Counted from the first letter of the stretch, positions 1 to 11,200 are shown. The stretch is DNA of 64,000 nt from Adiantum capillus-veneris (GCA_014529385.2 CM043970.1:64276996-64340995), one strand, 5' to 3'. The notes: generated by a model not told the origin, from the letters alone. A program made the numbers and translations.

Positions 1-2
1 TA

Positions 3-453
3 GCAGGATTTGCTAATTGGACAACAGAAGAAGAAGAGCTCCAAGCACAACTAGATGAACTCCACATCTCCATCGAAGCTCGAGTGCCAGGCGTAACGGT
101 AATTGATTTACAGTGGGAGAGTCAACCAACACGCCAAACCCAGTGGATATACATAGGCCGAGTGCCAAGAAGAAGAAGGAGAAGGTCGAAACCATGTCCG
201 CAACCTACAACCATCCAACAACAACAAGATGGAAGGAGCTCTACACAATAGAGAATCAACACTATTCTACTTTGAGAATCGGGTAACTCAAGTCACCGAG
301 GTAATTATCACAGTCAGTTTCCAAGTCGCACCTGATGCTGCAACACATATAACAGAATCATTGGCTCACACTCTCACTAGAGAAACTAGGGACCTACTCA
401 GTTTGTTTCAGGAAAGAACTCCACCCTCTCCCACAAGCTTGGATAGTGACTAA
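3..453 (+). pseudogene. Coding scrap upstream of gag in Tat-A, unassigned
   Basis: A frame open from base 3 to the TAG at about 249 encodes an acidic-then-arginine-rich stretch (a run of E, later PRRRRRRS) and glutamine runs. The reading then continues in another frame (229-453, about 74 codons), ending with a proline/serine-rich tail. The switch suggests one frameshift in a once continuous ORF. It lies before gag in a Tat-like element; some Tat elements carry an extra ORF upstream of gag, which is a possible but unproven identity. No domain is recognised. Confidence 0.35.
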
Positions 454-470
454 GCACCTCTAAGCTTCAC

Positions 471-689
471 ATGAATCAGTACAACCTACCTCAAGACAGA
501 TCACACATACCAACACGTGTACGCTCAATCAAGGTAATACTGGACTTGAAGGCTCACTACCAGCACGTCATTGACACCATGCTGGGTGGGGAGTGGGTTT
601 TTGAGGTTCTGGCATCAGATCAACCATTTGTCTTACCTTTGGTACAAGGCAATGTACCGTTTGAAGTTTTAATCTATGTCCTAGTATAA
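471..689 (+). pseudogene. 72-codon ORF in Tat-A leader, unassigned
   Basis: A short open frame in the region between the upstream scrap and gag. It has no recognised motif. It may be another piece of the upstream ORF or a chance ORF in the leader. The following 690-772 stretch is A-rich leader-like sequence. Confidence 0.2.
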
Positions 690-772
690 GAGGGTATACA
701 CGCCTCCTTGTAAAGAAGAAAAAAACTTTTGCAAGTTAAGCAGTGTGTCTTTCTAGCTCTCTCTCAGTAATC

Positions 773-1529
773 ATGGCAAGTGTAGCATTTGGTAACAGAC
801 TTCCTAGATGACTTTGAAGTAGCATGTGTAGTGAGCAACAAAGATACAGATGAATCCCGAGTTAGAATCTTTAAGCATCTCATGAAGCTAGAACCTAGAT
901 CATGGTACAATGCACTTCCACAAGCAACCAAGGATGACTGGGAGCCCTTAAAAACCGCTTTTAAGAGGCACTTTGGGGGAGGTACCACCTCAGAAAAGTT
1001 GTGGGACAAGTTGAGAGACTTGAAGCAGGAGGGTCTTTTAGAATATGCCACCTATGAGTCCAAATTTGTGGATTTGTGGGAACGGTGGGTTGAGTCACTG
1101 GCAAGGGGGGAAGCTGCACCCAATTTCCGAAAAAAATATCGGTTCATGCATGGCTTATGGCCGCTTCTTAAGGAGAAGGTGAAAGGTAGATTCCCAGCTA
1201 CGTACGAGTTAGCCGTTGAGATTGCTCGCCTTAAGGACAAGAAGCTGCGAATGAAATCCAAAGAAACCGAGTCAACAGAAGCAGGAACATCGCGTTGACC
1301 AGCAACTACGACAACCACCATTCCACCACCACCACCGGCTCTTGGGGTAAGAGATGACCAACAAGATATGTTGGCCCATATTACTGACCAACTGCAGAAT
1401 TTGTATGTCCACTTAATACAGCAAGGGAGGAGTCAAGAAAGAGATCAAGACCCTGGAAGAGCACGATGACAAAATAGGGAGTATCACTACTACAACTGCG
1501 AAGAACACGGTCATGGTATGTACTACTGT
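773..1529 (+). pseudogene. gag: gag (capsid and zinc knuckle), Tat-A
   Basis: Capsid-like protein that would package element RNA in cytoplasmic particles. The best start is the ATG at 773, but that frame closes after 12 codons and the capsid frame opens at about 789, implying a frameshift or deletion near 785. The 789-1298 ORF has the plant retrotransposon gag pattern (WYNALPQATKDDWEPLKTAF, later LRDLKQEG, YESKFVDLW). TGA stops at 1296-1298 and 1467-1469 break the frame; after each, the same frame reads on to a zinc knuckle at 1488-1529. The knuckle lacks its first cysteine (Tyr codon TAC at 1488), leaving Y-x2-C-x3-GH-x4-C. The sister family at 13585 keeps the canonical CCHC. Confidence 0.8.
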
Positions 1530-3392
1530 CCCAAACCACGACAAAACTCTAATAGAGGAGGTAGGAGGAACCAATTGTCACCCCCTAGAGAAAGAACACC
1601 CCCACCCCGAGCACCAGCCCCACCAACAAAAATTCTACGTCCACCCCAGACACCACTACAAGCATCCATTCCACCTCTTCCACTAGCCCCACCACCTGAT
1701 CGCCCTGTAAACATCATAAGGTTAGAAGAGAAAGGAAAAGCTGTAGTAGTGGATCCACCCAGAGCAAAAGAGAGGGACAAGGGTAAGGAGAAGGTAACCT
1801 TTTTAGAACCACTTGAAGCCATGATTGTGAAAAGAGCTAGGAGGGAGAAAGCTACACAATCAGATGATGAGAGAAGAATGAGAGGAGAGACTAGCAAGAG
1901 GCCATCCAGGCCACGACGGAAATTGGGCATCACCGACTTCCAGCTAGGGGAAAGTTCTAAGCTCTATGATCTAACATTGGATGTGGCAGAGCAAGGACCG
2001 AAGATTACATGGCCACAACTCCTACATCTTGCACTTAAAGTAAGGCGACAATGGTCCAAAATGGTAAGTACAAGATGCTCCAAAACAAAGGTAGCCGGAG
2101 CAATTTCAGGTTGCAACATGGATGACATCCTTCCAATTGTCGACATAAACATAAAAGGAAAGAGGGTTGGAAACACGTACATTGATGGAGGTGAACAAAT
2201 CTGTGTAATGAGCGAAGCTATGATGCTTCGATTAGGGCTCGAGGTTGACAGGCCTTCTCCATGCAAGGCAAAGATGGCAAACAACGCAAAAGTAAAGTGT
2301 GTGGGTGTGGTAAGTGCCGTGAAAATAAAATCTTTCAACACTGAGGTAGAGGTAGATGTTTTTGTAATGCCTACCAAGGGGGAGGGCTATCCACTAATCT
2401 TGGGAAGGCCATGGTTGATGGCCATGAAGGCAAAACAGGATTGGGGTACTGGCCTTCTACGCATGATCGGTAAGAAAGGGGAGACAATCTACTACGACAT
2501 GAGGATTGGCAAGCAGAAGCAAATGAATCTGGAAACTTCGGCAGATGAAACCACTAGCGAATCTTCCACTTCTGAGGAGGAGACCACATCCACCGACGAA
2601 AGTGACAGTTCCATTGATGTGATGGGTATCATTATGAAGGATCCACAAAGGGTAAGCACAATTGGTGATCCATCACCAAAAGGGCAACCCAATGAAGAGG
2701 AGAGCAAATCACCTGGCCTAGGAGGAAGTAGATTGAAGGGTATGTTGTCTACGAAATTAACACTTGAGGAGAAATATAGTTTTTTGCAAATGTTGATGGG
2801 ATTTCCTAACCTGTTCATTGACAACTATGAAAGAATCACAAGCATTACAGTGTTGGAACATCATATTAAGCTGAAGGAAGGGGTAAAACTAGTTGTGCAA
2901 AAGCTACGACGACTGGGGGTCATACAAGAAAAGGCACTCTTGGCCGAGGTAAGGAAACTGCTGGAGGCGGGATTCATCTATCTTGTAGAAAACTCAGAAT
3001 GGGTGTCACCCGTAGTGGTGACGCCTAAAAAAAATGGTAAGTGGAGGGTCTGTGTTGACTACAAACCACTAAATGCAGCTACAAAGAGAGACCACTTTCC
3101 TCTCCCTTTCTTGGATGAAATTATGAATGAAGTAGCGGGTTTTGAATGCTATACAGTCTGTGATGGTTATTCTGGATACTTTCAAATACGCATAGCCTTG
3201 GAAGATCAGCTAAAAACCACTTTTATCACGCCATGGGGTTGTTTTGCATACAGGGTTATGCCATTTGGTCTCACAAATGCACCTGCCACATTCCAAAGAT
3301 ATGTCACATATGTTTTTCAACCGTTCTTTGGAACATCCATAAGAGTGTTCATTGATGATTTTTGTATATATAGCTCCCGTATTCACATTTAG
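1518..3392 (+). pseudogene. pol: pol part 1: linker, aspartic protease, reverse transcriptase fingers/palm, Tat-A
   Basis: A 624-codon open frame in the same frame as gag, so gag-pol was probably one polyprotein. A proline-rich then basic linker follows the zinc knuckle. The retropepsin site is at 2184 (IDGGEQICVM; an IDGG form instead of DTGA) with the flap-end motif ILGRPWL near 2398. RT follows from about 2880: SEWVSPVVVTPKKNGKWRVC, CDGYSGYF with catalytic Asp at 3162, MPFGLTNAPATFQ, and the FIDD box (Asp codons 3354 and 3357), so the three RT aspartates are intact. A TAG at 3390-3392 ends the frame just after the palm; homology resumes in another frame from 3389, which shows a frameshift rather than a natural end. 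Confidence 0.88.
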
Positions 3393-3850
3393 AAAAGGTA
3401 ACTGAAGGTTTGGCCAGGTTGTAGAGCCTAGGTGGGAAATTAAATGTGGATAAATGCCACATTGGGGAGAGTAAAGTCATTTTACTAGGCCATGAAATTT
3501 CAGCAAAAGGTATCAACGCCGACCCAAGTAAGGTGTCCGCACTCATAGCTCTACCTTCACCAACGACCGCACGTCAACTGGTCTCTTTTCTACAGAAGGT
3601 GAGGTACTTAAGTAGATTCATACATCTACTATCACAACTTGTTCTACCACTGCAACAACTCACTCAAAGATCAACTTTCACCTGGGACGAGGAAAGCGAA
3701 CATCACTACAACAAGGTAAAGGAGGTCTTAGCCACTCTGCCAACTATCTCACCACCTAAGTGGGATGAAAAATTCTATGTCACCTCAAGTGTTGGTGATG
3801 ACTCATTGGGGGTTGTCTACTCCAAAAGGATACGACGACATCTTTCATGA
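3389..3850 (+). pseudogene. pol: pol part 2: RT thumb and start of the first RNase H, Tat-A
   Basis: Frame-shifted continuation of RT. It reads LEKVTEGLARL, a TAG at 3422, then KLNVDKCHIGESKVILLGH and the typical gypsy segment DPSKVSALIALPSPTT...VRYLSRFIHLLSQL. From about 3770 the first RNase H begins, but where a catalytic aspartate is expected the protein reads FYVTSSVGDDSLGVVY. It ends at TGA 3848-3850, overlapping the next open frame at 3847, which again indicates a frameshift. Confidence 0.8.
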
Positions 3851-4965
3851 GGCCAATCTACTTCCCTAGTCGAATGATGACAGTAGGAGAGAAAGGTTTC
3901 ACCCATGTGGAACACTTAGTCCTAGCTCTTAGATTTGCAACTACAAAGTTTAGGTCATATTTGCTGCCAAAGCAATTTGTGATTCTAACCACGGATGAAA
4001 TATTTTCCTATGTTGTACAACACATGGATGTGTCTGCTAGGATTACTAAATGGCTAGTTCGTTTGCAAGAGTTTGACTACACGGTACAGGTAGAAATCAC
4101 GACAAGGGCAAGTTTGGGGGGACTCATGACCTACCAAGTCTTTGAAGGGAAGGAGAAGCAATCTAAGGAAGGAGAAGTCCGAGTACCTCCAGTACCACCG
4201 ATGGTAGAAGGAGCATACTCTCTCTACTTTGATGGAGCCTACAAGCGAGCGTCAGACAAAGCAGCTGCAGGCATAGTGGTCTTTGATGACAAAGGGACAA
4301 AGGTATTTTCATTGGGCCAATTGTTAGATTCACATTCTAACAATGAAGCTGAGTATGCAGCACTAACCAAGGGTCTACAATGGTGTGTCTCACAAGGTGT
4401 ACAATGCCTTAATGTATTTGGGGATGCTCTACTTCTGGTAAGGCAAGTAAATGGAGCATGGACATACAAGAATCCTAGTTTAAGGACTCACTTAAGTGGT
4501 GTAAAAACCTTGTTGGGTAAGTTTGAAGAAGTTCAAATACACCATATCCCAAGGGCTCAAAACCAAGAAGTAGATGCCCTAGCAAGTGAAAGACTACAGG
4601 AAGTGGTGGTTGGAGCAATAAAGCTAAAGCTCCCTCTATTTCAAGGCAGTGATGCCTTGCCTGACATCATGCATTTTTTGGAAACAGGGGAATGCCCATC
4701 AGATTTAACAAAGGGACAGAAGCAATGGCTAACGCGGAAGGCCACAAGGTATCGACTCATCAATAACGATTTGTACTGTAAGGGTAAGGGCCAAATACTC
4801 AGGAAGGTCCCTCTCTCTCAGGAAATCACGGGAGTAATTGCTAGCTGTCACGACGGGGTTTGTGGTGGTCACTTTGCCCTAGACATAACAAGTAGGAAAA
4901 TCTTGCAGGCAGGCTTCATATGGCCTAGCCTCAACCGTGATGTACACCACTGGTGCAAAATGTGA
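3847..4965 (+). pseudogene. pol: pol part 3: degenerate RNase H tether, second RNase H, integrase N-terminus, Tat-A
   Basis: A 372-codon open frame. The first 110 or so residues are the remainder of the RT-linked RNase H (PIYFPSRMM...VEHLVLALRF...TTDEIF), a non-catalytic-looking tether. From about 4220 a separate RNase H begins (YSLYFDGAYKRASDKAAAGI). Its likely catalytic set is complete: Asp at 4231, Glu at 4351 in NNEAEYAAL, Asp at 4423, Asp at 4573. From about 4650 integrase starts; the HHCC finger has His at 4849 and 4870, but the first Cys of the final C-x2-C is replaced by the TGA at 4963-4965, while the last Cys remains at 4972. An extra RNase H here is characteristic of Tat/Ogre elements. 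Confidence 0.87.
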
Positions 4966-5442
4966 AAGTTGTGTCAAAAGGCCGGCACTAGGTCACTTAT
5001 GCCCGAACCATAGACACCTATTCTCTCATATGGCCCATTTGAAAAATGGGGTATCGATGCCATTGGGCCATTACCTAGGGCCAACTCACGAAAATTCTAC
5101 ATTATCATGGGGGTCGACTACATGACTAGATGGGCAGAGGCTACAGCCACCACTAGAATCACAGCGGTAGAGGTAGCTAAATTTATCTACGAGCACATAT
5201 GCTGTAGGTTTGGCACACCTTTAGAGATCATCTCTGATAGAGGGCCAGGTTTCAGAGCAGACTTGGTAGGAGAATTAATGCAGAAACTGGGCATTACAAG
5301 GAGGCACTCTTCACCATATTACCCTCAATGTAATGGCCTAGTTGAAAAGGTAAATAGAATGGTTTCTAAAATTATTACCAAGCAGGAAAACAATCATCCT
5401 GGAGAGTGGGATAAGTATCTACTACCAGCTTTATGGGCCTAA
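4966..5442 (+). pseudogene. pol: pol part 4: integrase catalytic core, Tat-A
   Basis: Same frame as the previous segment. After a further TAG at 5011 the core reads FEKWGIDAIGPLP, VDYMTRWAEA, ISDRGPGFR and SSPYYPQCNGLVEKVN. The catalytic triad is intact: Asp at 5056, Asp at 5236, Glu at 5344, with exactly 35 residues between the last two (D-D35-E). The TAA at 5440 falls where the family has a Tyr codon (ALWAY-R-T), so it is a point-mutation stop. Confidence 0.87.
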
Positions 5443-5994
5443 AGAACTTCATTTTGTACATCCTTGGGATTCACACCGTATCATCTAGTATTTGGTAAGG
5501 AAGCAATCTTGCCCATTGAAGTGCAACTACAAAGTCTCAGAGTAATGGCAAGCCAACTTCAACAGCCCAACATGCATTTGAGAGATCACATCATCAACTT
5601 GGAAAAACTATAGCTGGACAGAGAAGAAGCAATAAATTATTATGCGGCACAAGCAGAGCATAGACAGCTTAGCTTTAACCAGCATCTCCAGAAAAAAGAA
5701 TTGAAGAAAGGAATGTTGGTGCTCCGCTACGACAATCGCTTCGACACGCGCAAGGATAAGAAACTCCTACTTCGATGGGAAGGCCCTTTCATCGTCAAGA
5801 AAAAGTATGCCAATGGAAGCTACCAGCTTATGGAGGCTGATGGAAAACTTCATAAAACCAGGGTAAATGGTTGGCGACTTAAACCTTATTTTCTTCAATT
5901 TGACCAGGCTCCACCTATTGACATTCCAGATAAGGACACACCATCAGCCGCCACCTCCGACGATAATGATCAAACAGATGAGCTAGAGACATGA
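5443..5994 (+). pseudogene. pol: pol part 5: integrase C-terminal (GPY/F) domain, Tat-A
   Basis: Same frame again: TPYHLVFGKEAILPIEV, a TAG at 5611, a charged helix, then KKGMLVLRYDNRF and LRWEGPFIVKKKYANGSYQL, the GPY/F module that follows the integrase core in many Ty3/gypsy elements, and NGWRLKPYF. The tail is acidic (SDDNDQTDELET) and there is no chromodomain, as expected for Tat rather than chromovirus lineages. The natural stop is the TGA at 5992-5994, 12 bp before the PPT. Confidence 0.85.
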
Positions 5995-6006
5995 ATGCCT
6001 CTAGCC

Positions 6007-6018
6007 AAAAGGGGAGGG
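6007..6018 (+). promoter_or_regulatory. Polypurine tract of Tat-A
   Basis: AAAAGGGGAGGG lies directly after the pol stop and 4 bp before the TG that starts the 3' LTR. In LTR retrotransposons this purine tract survives RNase H and primes plus-strand synthesis. The sister family has GGGGGAGGGCTAG in the same position at 21061. Confidence 0.8.
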
Positions 6019-6834
6019 CTAATGATGGGGGCTTTTCACAAGCCAAGCTCCCATACCCCTCTTCTCTCGTCCCCACCCCATGAAAACCTCCTCTTATGAA
6101 GGGAGTGATAAAATGCATTGGAAAAGTAAGAAAAAAAATAAAGTATGATTATGTAAATATATGACAAAGGTAAAATAGGCCACCTCATGCCTGCGGGGCA
6201 GCCCATCCCCACCTTGCCTCCTTTTTCTTCACTGTTGCCCCGCCGTGTGTCCCTTTTCCTCTCCTCCACTCAAAAGGTCAACCCCTCTCTCTTCCTCTTG
6301 TCCTTTCTCCTTTCTCTCTCCCCTCAAGCTACCCCACCTCTCACCAATAATACATTCTAACTCACATGCCACCTCTCCTATCTTCCAAAAACAGTATACC
6401 CCACCCCCCTTTTCTCTCTCCTATCATATCCCATGACCCAAATATCCCCCCCTCTCTCTAAAGGGCGCCATGTCTCTTGTCCTGTAGCCGAATAACCTCC
6501 CCCACACTCACACACACTCAGTTTCACTGAAAAAAGGTGCCCACAGACCCATCCCCACTCGGTGGTTACCTGATTTTTCTTGTGTTCACACACATCTGCA
6601 CATAGATTCACCTCTGAACACACTCCCCTCTCTCCCCTCTTGTAATTACTTTATTCTCCATGTCACCTCTCACTTTTTTCATCAACCCATCTCTCTCTCT
6701 TAGTCTCTCTCTTATGAGACTGCTGTTCTGGCACATATACACATAGCCAAACAAGTGGGGCCCACAGTCACATGGCCTATGTAGATAATGATTTCTTCAT
6801 TTCTAAACTCTAGAATTTCTCCCCCCTCCTCCCC

Positions 6835-6842
6835 TATATAAA
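6835..6842 (+). promoter_or_regulatory. TATA box in Tat-A LTR
   Basis: TATATAAA in an otherwise C-rich stretch of the LTR, followed by a 300 bp segment before AATAAA. This fits the U3/R boundary of an LTR promoter; no start site is proven. Confidence 0.5.
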
Positions 6843-7304
6843 GAAGGGTCACCATCACACTAAATACACACACAACATCACCAAAGAGTACACTATGCAC
6901 TGTGTGTGCCTAGTGCACACACACACACCCACACCATCACCATCACCGCAATCACCATGCTCGTCTTGAGCATGACCTCTACACCCTTAGGCTATGGAAG
7001 ATGAAGGGCAGATAAATGAAGGATGATGGCCATAACCCTTGTGCGAGTCTTCGCCATCAGCTCCCACCTATCCGCCATGTGCTCTACCACTCTCTCCCTT
7101 CTCTTTCCCCTACCCTATGCTCCCCATTTCATCGCCTTATTCTCTAAATAAAGCTTGAGGTTTTGTGAGTATGTTTCTTGCAATGTTTTGCCCATGTGAG
7201 GTGTGCAGAATCGCCACCTAGTCTTGTGTTTGGAGTGAGCTTGTGTATGTGTGAAGGGTGTATGGATTCGCCATCCTTCTATGGTGCCTAAGTACTAAGC
7301 CGCT

Positions 7305-7307
<3 letters not shown>

Positions 7308-7374
<67 letters not shown>
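7308..7374. repeat. (CT)n microsatellite in Tat-A LTR
   Basis: About 67 bp of perfect CT dinucleotide, shortly upstream of the conserved 3' LTR segment. The sister LTR-B carries a (CT)n tract in the equivalent position (20380-20463). Confidence 0.95.
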
Positions 7375-7377
<3 letters not shown>

Positions 7378-7587
7378 TGATCTCATTCCCCTTCCTCTTC
7401 ATCATTACTCCCAAGCATCCATCTCTCTTGGATGAAAACTTTGTTATGGTGGTATGTTGTTTGCGTCCTAGCCGCTCAAGCTAGGTGGTGCCCCCGTTTG
7501 CTTTACTGTGACAGGCTCGAGGTGCACCATTCGGTCCCCGGTGTTTTAGAGGCCGTCGGGGGTTCGGGGTTCGCTTTGCTCTTATCA

Positions 7588-7986
7588 GTGCCAAATGGAT
7601 TAAAAGATAGAGTCATCAACATGCTGTATGACAAGTTTCCCATGTCATATTAGGATGAGCGCTTCAATGAAGACATGATGAAGGTGCAGATGCGTGAGTA
7701 CTACAAGCACAAGTGCTCTAAAGTGAAAAAAGCAATAAAGAATGGGTGGTGCAGGCCAAATTGGCTAGCAAAAGAAGATTGTAAGAATGCAAAGCAAGAA
7801 GCTAGCGAGAATCCCGAGAAGTGGAAGCAACAAAAGAAGGCAGCGCAAGTAGAAGCAGGGAGCTCACACCACTTGGGGAGCAGTGGATGGACATCATTTG
7901 AGGCCGACTTTGTAGTGTTTTTGCATCGCCCTTTGGGTTTGGTAGTTATGCTTGTAATTTTAAATTCTAACATTTTCTTTGTATAA
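7588..7986 (+). pseudogene. Fragment resembling a CACTA/En-Spm accessory protein
   Basis: One frame reads LKDRVINMLYDKF, a TAG at 7651, then MREYYKHKCSKVKKAIKNGW, WLAKEDCKNAKQEASENPEK and HHLGSSGWTSFE. The pattern of a lysine/asparagine-rich stretch followed by a conserved H-x-G-S-x-SF type segment resembles the plant Ptta/En-Spm (Transposase_24-like) family found next to CACTA transposases. The similarity is weak and the frame runs into non-homologous sequence after about 7910. It could also be a chance ORF or another unknown gene fragment. Confidence 0.35.
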
Positions 7987-8060
7987 TTTGAGTAGTGGTC
8001 GATGATTGGTTGTGACCCCACAACATACGAGCACGAGTATGCATGCAAAAAGGGCTTAAC

Positions 8061-9401
8061 ACTAGAATGGTAACATGACACTTTTATGTCCTTGGACACT
8101 TTTGTGTCCTGTTAAGTGACCATTTTGCTTGAATTATTTGAAGAGTATGAAAATGAATTTCTAGGTGCTATATATCCACAAAGTTGCCTTATGAGCTGAA
8201 AAAAACTTAGCATTTTTTTTGGAATATCGATCTCACCATTAACCTTACTCTTGCACAACATTTTTGAACCTAAACTGTGTGGAAAAACGAGTCCTGTATT
8301 TGGCTTTTTTTCACATTTTTGCAGCTATACCACTCTAAACTTCATGTTTGTGAGGTTTAGATGGCTAGAGGTTAGGCCTTCATAGTTCTCAACGTGTTTT
8401 GATGCTTGTAGGGAGAGCTAAGTGTTAAAATTGAAAGTTATGACCAATTTACAAGAATTGCATAATCCTTCTTTTTTTGCCAAAATTAGCACTTTTATAA
8501 TTTTTTTGGTGGCTTTCTTGATATTCAAATTCAATTTTGATTGTGTAAGTGTAATGTATAACATAAATCTAATCTTCCTTGAGTTTTGGGGGACCTAATA
8601 TGCTATATAGCACATAGTATATGATGATGGTTGAGTTTTTTGCTTGCTGAAGAATACGATACATTTTAGATAGCAAGTATAACTTTCTCAATATTGCTAG
8701 TTTCTTAGGCCAATTGTGTGCATTTTGTAGGTAGTAACCATATCTAATCATACACTACAAACTTGGCTAGATATTGAGTAGTTTCTATGGGTTTCTAATG
8801 GTCATAATGCTAAACCCATTTTTTTCATGTTTGTTGTATTTAGCACTTTATCATTGCCCCCAAGGTTCCAATTGTAAGAGATCCATTATCCTTTTGACAT
8901 GCTCCATGGATCCTTTTGAATCCAAAGGCCCAAAGGGAACTAAGAAAACATGTATATAGTATTTGTATTGAGCATGGTCCTATAGAAACTTTGATGATAG
9001 GTCCGCAGAATGGCAAAATTGCAACTTTTTTGTACCTATTTTATTTGCCCAAAAAAAAAGTAGTGAGGTAAAAGCAACCATATGTTTTGGTCACCAACCC
9101 ATTGAAGTTAACGGGGCATTTTATGTCATGTCCTACAAAAATTCCCACTCTTATTTATATGCAATTAACCGTAAGAAATTGTTGTTTTGGGCAAAATGCA
9201 CCGGTCCATCAACTTTGGAGGCTTGTAGTGACCAAGGGATGAGAAAAATTACAATTTCTCATTTTTTCCATATGTAGTAGTTATTGAACTATAAGCTCAT
9301 GAAAGGATTTTTCAAAATGAGTGGATCTACTATGGTTTTGGAATTTTTTCCCAAAACTCTGAAAGGACACTTTTATGTCCTGTTAGGCTACCATTCTAGT
9401 G
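8061..9401 (-). mobile_element. TTAA-flanked 1.34 kb non-autonomous DNA element, copy 1
   Basis: Flanked by TTAA at 8057-8060 and 9402-9405. The ends are inverted repeats (left CACTAGAATGGTAAC, right a near-exact complement ending CATTCTAGTG). Just inside each end sits the near-palindromic block GGACACTTTTATGTCC. It has no ORF longer than about 60 codons. It is homologous end to end, in opposite orientation, to 28181-29520, and lengths differ by one base (1341 versus 1340). The minus strand is used so orientation matches copy 2. The superfamily is unknown; TTAA duplication is typical of piggyBac but other groups also use it. Confidence 0.85.
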
Positions 9402-9837
9402 TTAAACGTCATATGGACATTCTAAGTTCTCGCTCCGGCTTGGTTAGTATTTAAATTTTACTCTCTTACATTTGTTCTTAAATTTACTCTCCTACATTTG
9501 TTAGTGATAGGCATTTTTTTTCTATCCGGAATTGCCATAGTGAGCTACATCACCCTACCAAAATCACTCAAACACTGTGGCTATCATCACCCTTTCATTG
9601 TACATAGGCATGTGTGAGTTATAGTACTTTCTTAATATCTTCTAAAAAAACACTCAGCTAGCTAGACATTGGGCTAGTTGAGCCAAAAATATATATTACG
9701 GCCCATTTGGATGTTAATATTTCATTGTATATAGGGTCTAAATATATAAATTTTTAATTATTTTGATATTTATTTAAATATTTTTACCTAGGTGTGTGTT
9801 TTAGTAGACCTATGTATGCCTTTTTTCACCCTCTTAT

Positions 9838-10067
9838 ACCATAATTTTTATTACCAATGTGTACAAATCACCCCCACATGTTTATCCTCACCCTTGTGAA
9901 AAACCAAAAAATTGGCTTCTACTCCCGTAGTCACTTTTACTATATAATTTCTACCATAATTTTTATTACCAATGTGTACAAATCACCCCCACATGTTTAT
10001 CCTCACCGTTGTGAAAAACCAAAAAATTGGCTTCTACTCCCTTAGTCACTTTTACTATATAATTTCA
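9838..10067 (+). repeat. 115 bp tandem duplication inside LTR-A
   Basis: The units 9838-9952 and 9953-10067 differ at a few bases (for example CCCGTAG versus CCCTTAG). LTR-C has a single copy at the same place, so the duplication arose after the copies separated. Confidence 0.9.
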
Positions 10068-11196
10068 ATTTACTTGCATATTTTTTTCTCTTTCGCCCAA
10101 AATAATACAAAAGAGGGACCATCTCATATGATTCCAATATATTTTTTCATATCCATAATTCTTCTATATATTTTTATTATGTACTCATTATCCTAGCACC
10201 ATGTGCTCATTGAGCTAAAGCCTATGAATAGTCAATACACTAGTCCCACCATGTATATAATTCTTTATTCACCAATTATCCTCCTCCATGCATGTGTAAA
10301 GATAACTTGGATTCTTTGTATCATGATATGACTCATGGAGGGGCTCACTCTTGGATGCATTGTGCAAATTCAACATTGGGAGGGGGCCACTAGAACAATT
10401 TTGAAGGCATAAACACAAGGGTTTTTGGTGAGATTTTTGGTGTCCACCTTCACTCCAAATTTGAGGAAGTAGAAAATATAGCTCATAAGGTAAATAATTA
10501 CCTCAAAAATTTTCACACTTGTTGGAGCTACCACTGGTGAGATATGATTGTTTTGGTGGATCCTAGTCCGCCACATTTTCTCACAAGTCACCATAGTCTT
10601 CTCTCACCTCCATTCACTTCCACACACACACACACACACACACTCATTCCTCTCCATCCCTCACTCAAAACTACACCTTCCATGGTTTTTCTCACCCTCT
10701 TTACAATTAACATTCACTCTCACTTCCATAGCTCTCATATGAACTCTACATGTATATATACCATTTCTATGCCTCTCTCTATTACCTCTAAATTACAAAT
10801 CTTTTTTACCTCTTCTCTATATACATAACATTCAGCATGTAAAACCATGCTTAATCTCTGCAAAGTGAGGGATTCTCATCAACCAACATTGTTGCTTTCA
10901 TCATGGTATTCAACCTTTGCAATGACAACGTAAGAAGAGAATAAGAAGAAGAGAATTGGCAATCATTTTTTAGAACCTACACAAGTTAGTTCAAAAAAAA
11001 TTCAAAGCTTCACCATCACAAGGATTCCCTCACTTCATTCAACCATCTTACTTCAACCATGCACCTCATTTTACCCATTGTAAATATGTCATTAACTTTT
11101 AGTGATTACTAACACTAACCACTAACATACTAGCACAAAATAGCCATTGAACTAACCATAAAAGACAATTCACCCCAAGACACGTGCATAGTAACA

Positions 11197-11200
<4 letters not shown>

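Larger units (their letters stand above)
1..7587 (+). mobile_element. Tat-A: Ty3/gypsy Tat-like LTR retrotransposon, 5' end outside window
   Basis: The order gag, protease, RT, RNase H, second RNase H, integrase, PPT, 3' LTR is seen directly. A second RNase H between the RT-RNase H unit and integrase is the known hallmark of plant Tat/Ogre-type Ty3/gypsy elements. The 5' LTR and primer binding site are not in the window. The 3' LTR starts at the TG after the PPT (6023). Its 3' end at 7587 (ending TCA) is inferred by alignment with the LTR ends at 12272 and 20724 and is approximate. The element is dead, with at least eight in-frame stops or frameshifts. Confidence 0.85.
6023..7587 (+). repeat. 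3' LTR of Tat-A
   Basis: The start TGATGGGG follows the PPT. The end is inferred from alignment of the 3' part (GCGTCCTAG..., then CTAGGTGGTGCCCC at 7480-7493) with the LTR ends at 12272 and 20724. The U3-like first 800 bp is pyrimidine-rich. A TATATAAA box (6835-6842) and AATAAA (7147-7152) give plausible transcription signals. The 5' LTR is outside the window, so the end and the age cannot be checked here. Confidence 0.7.
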
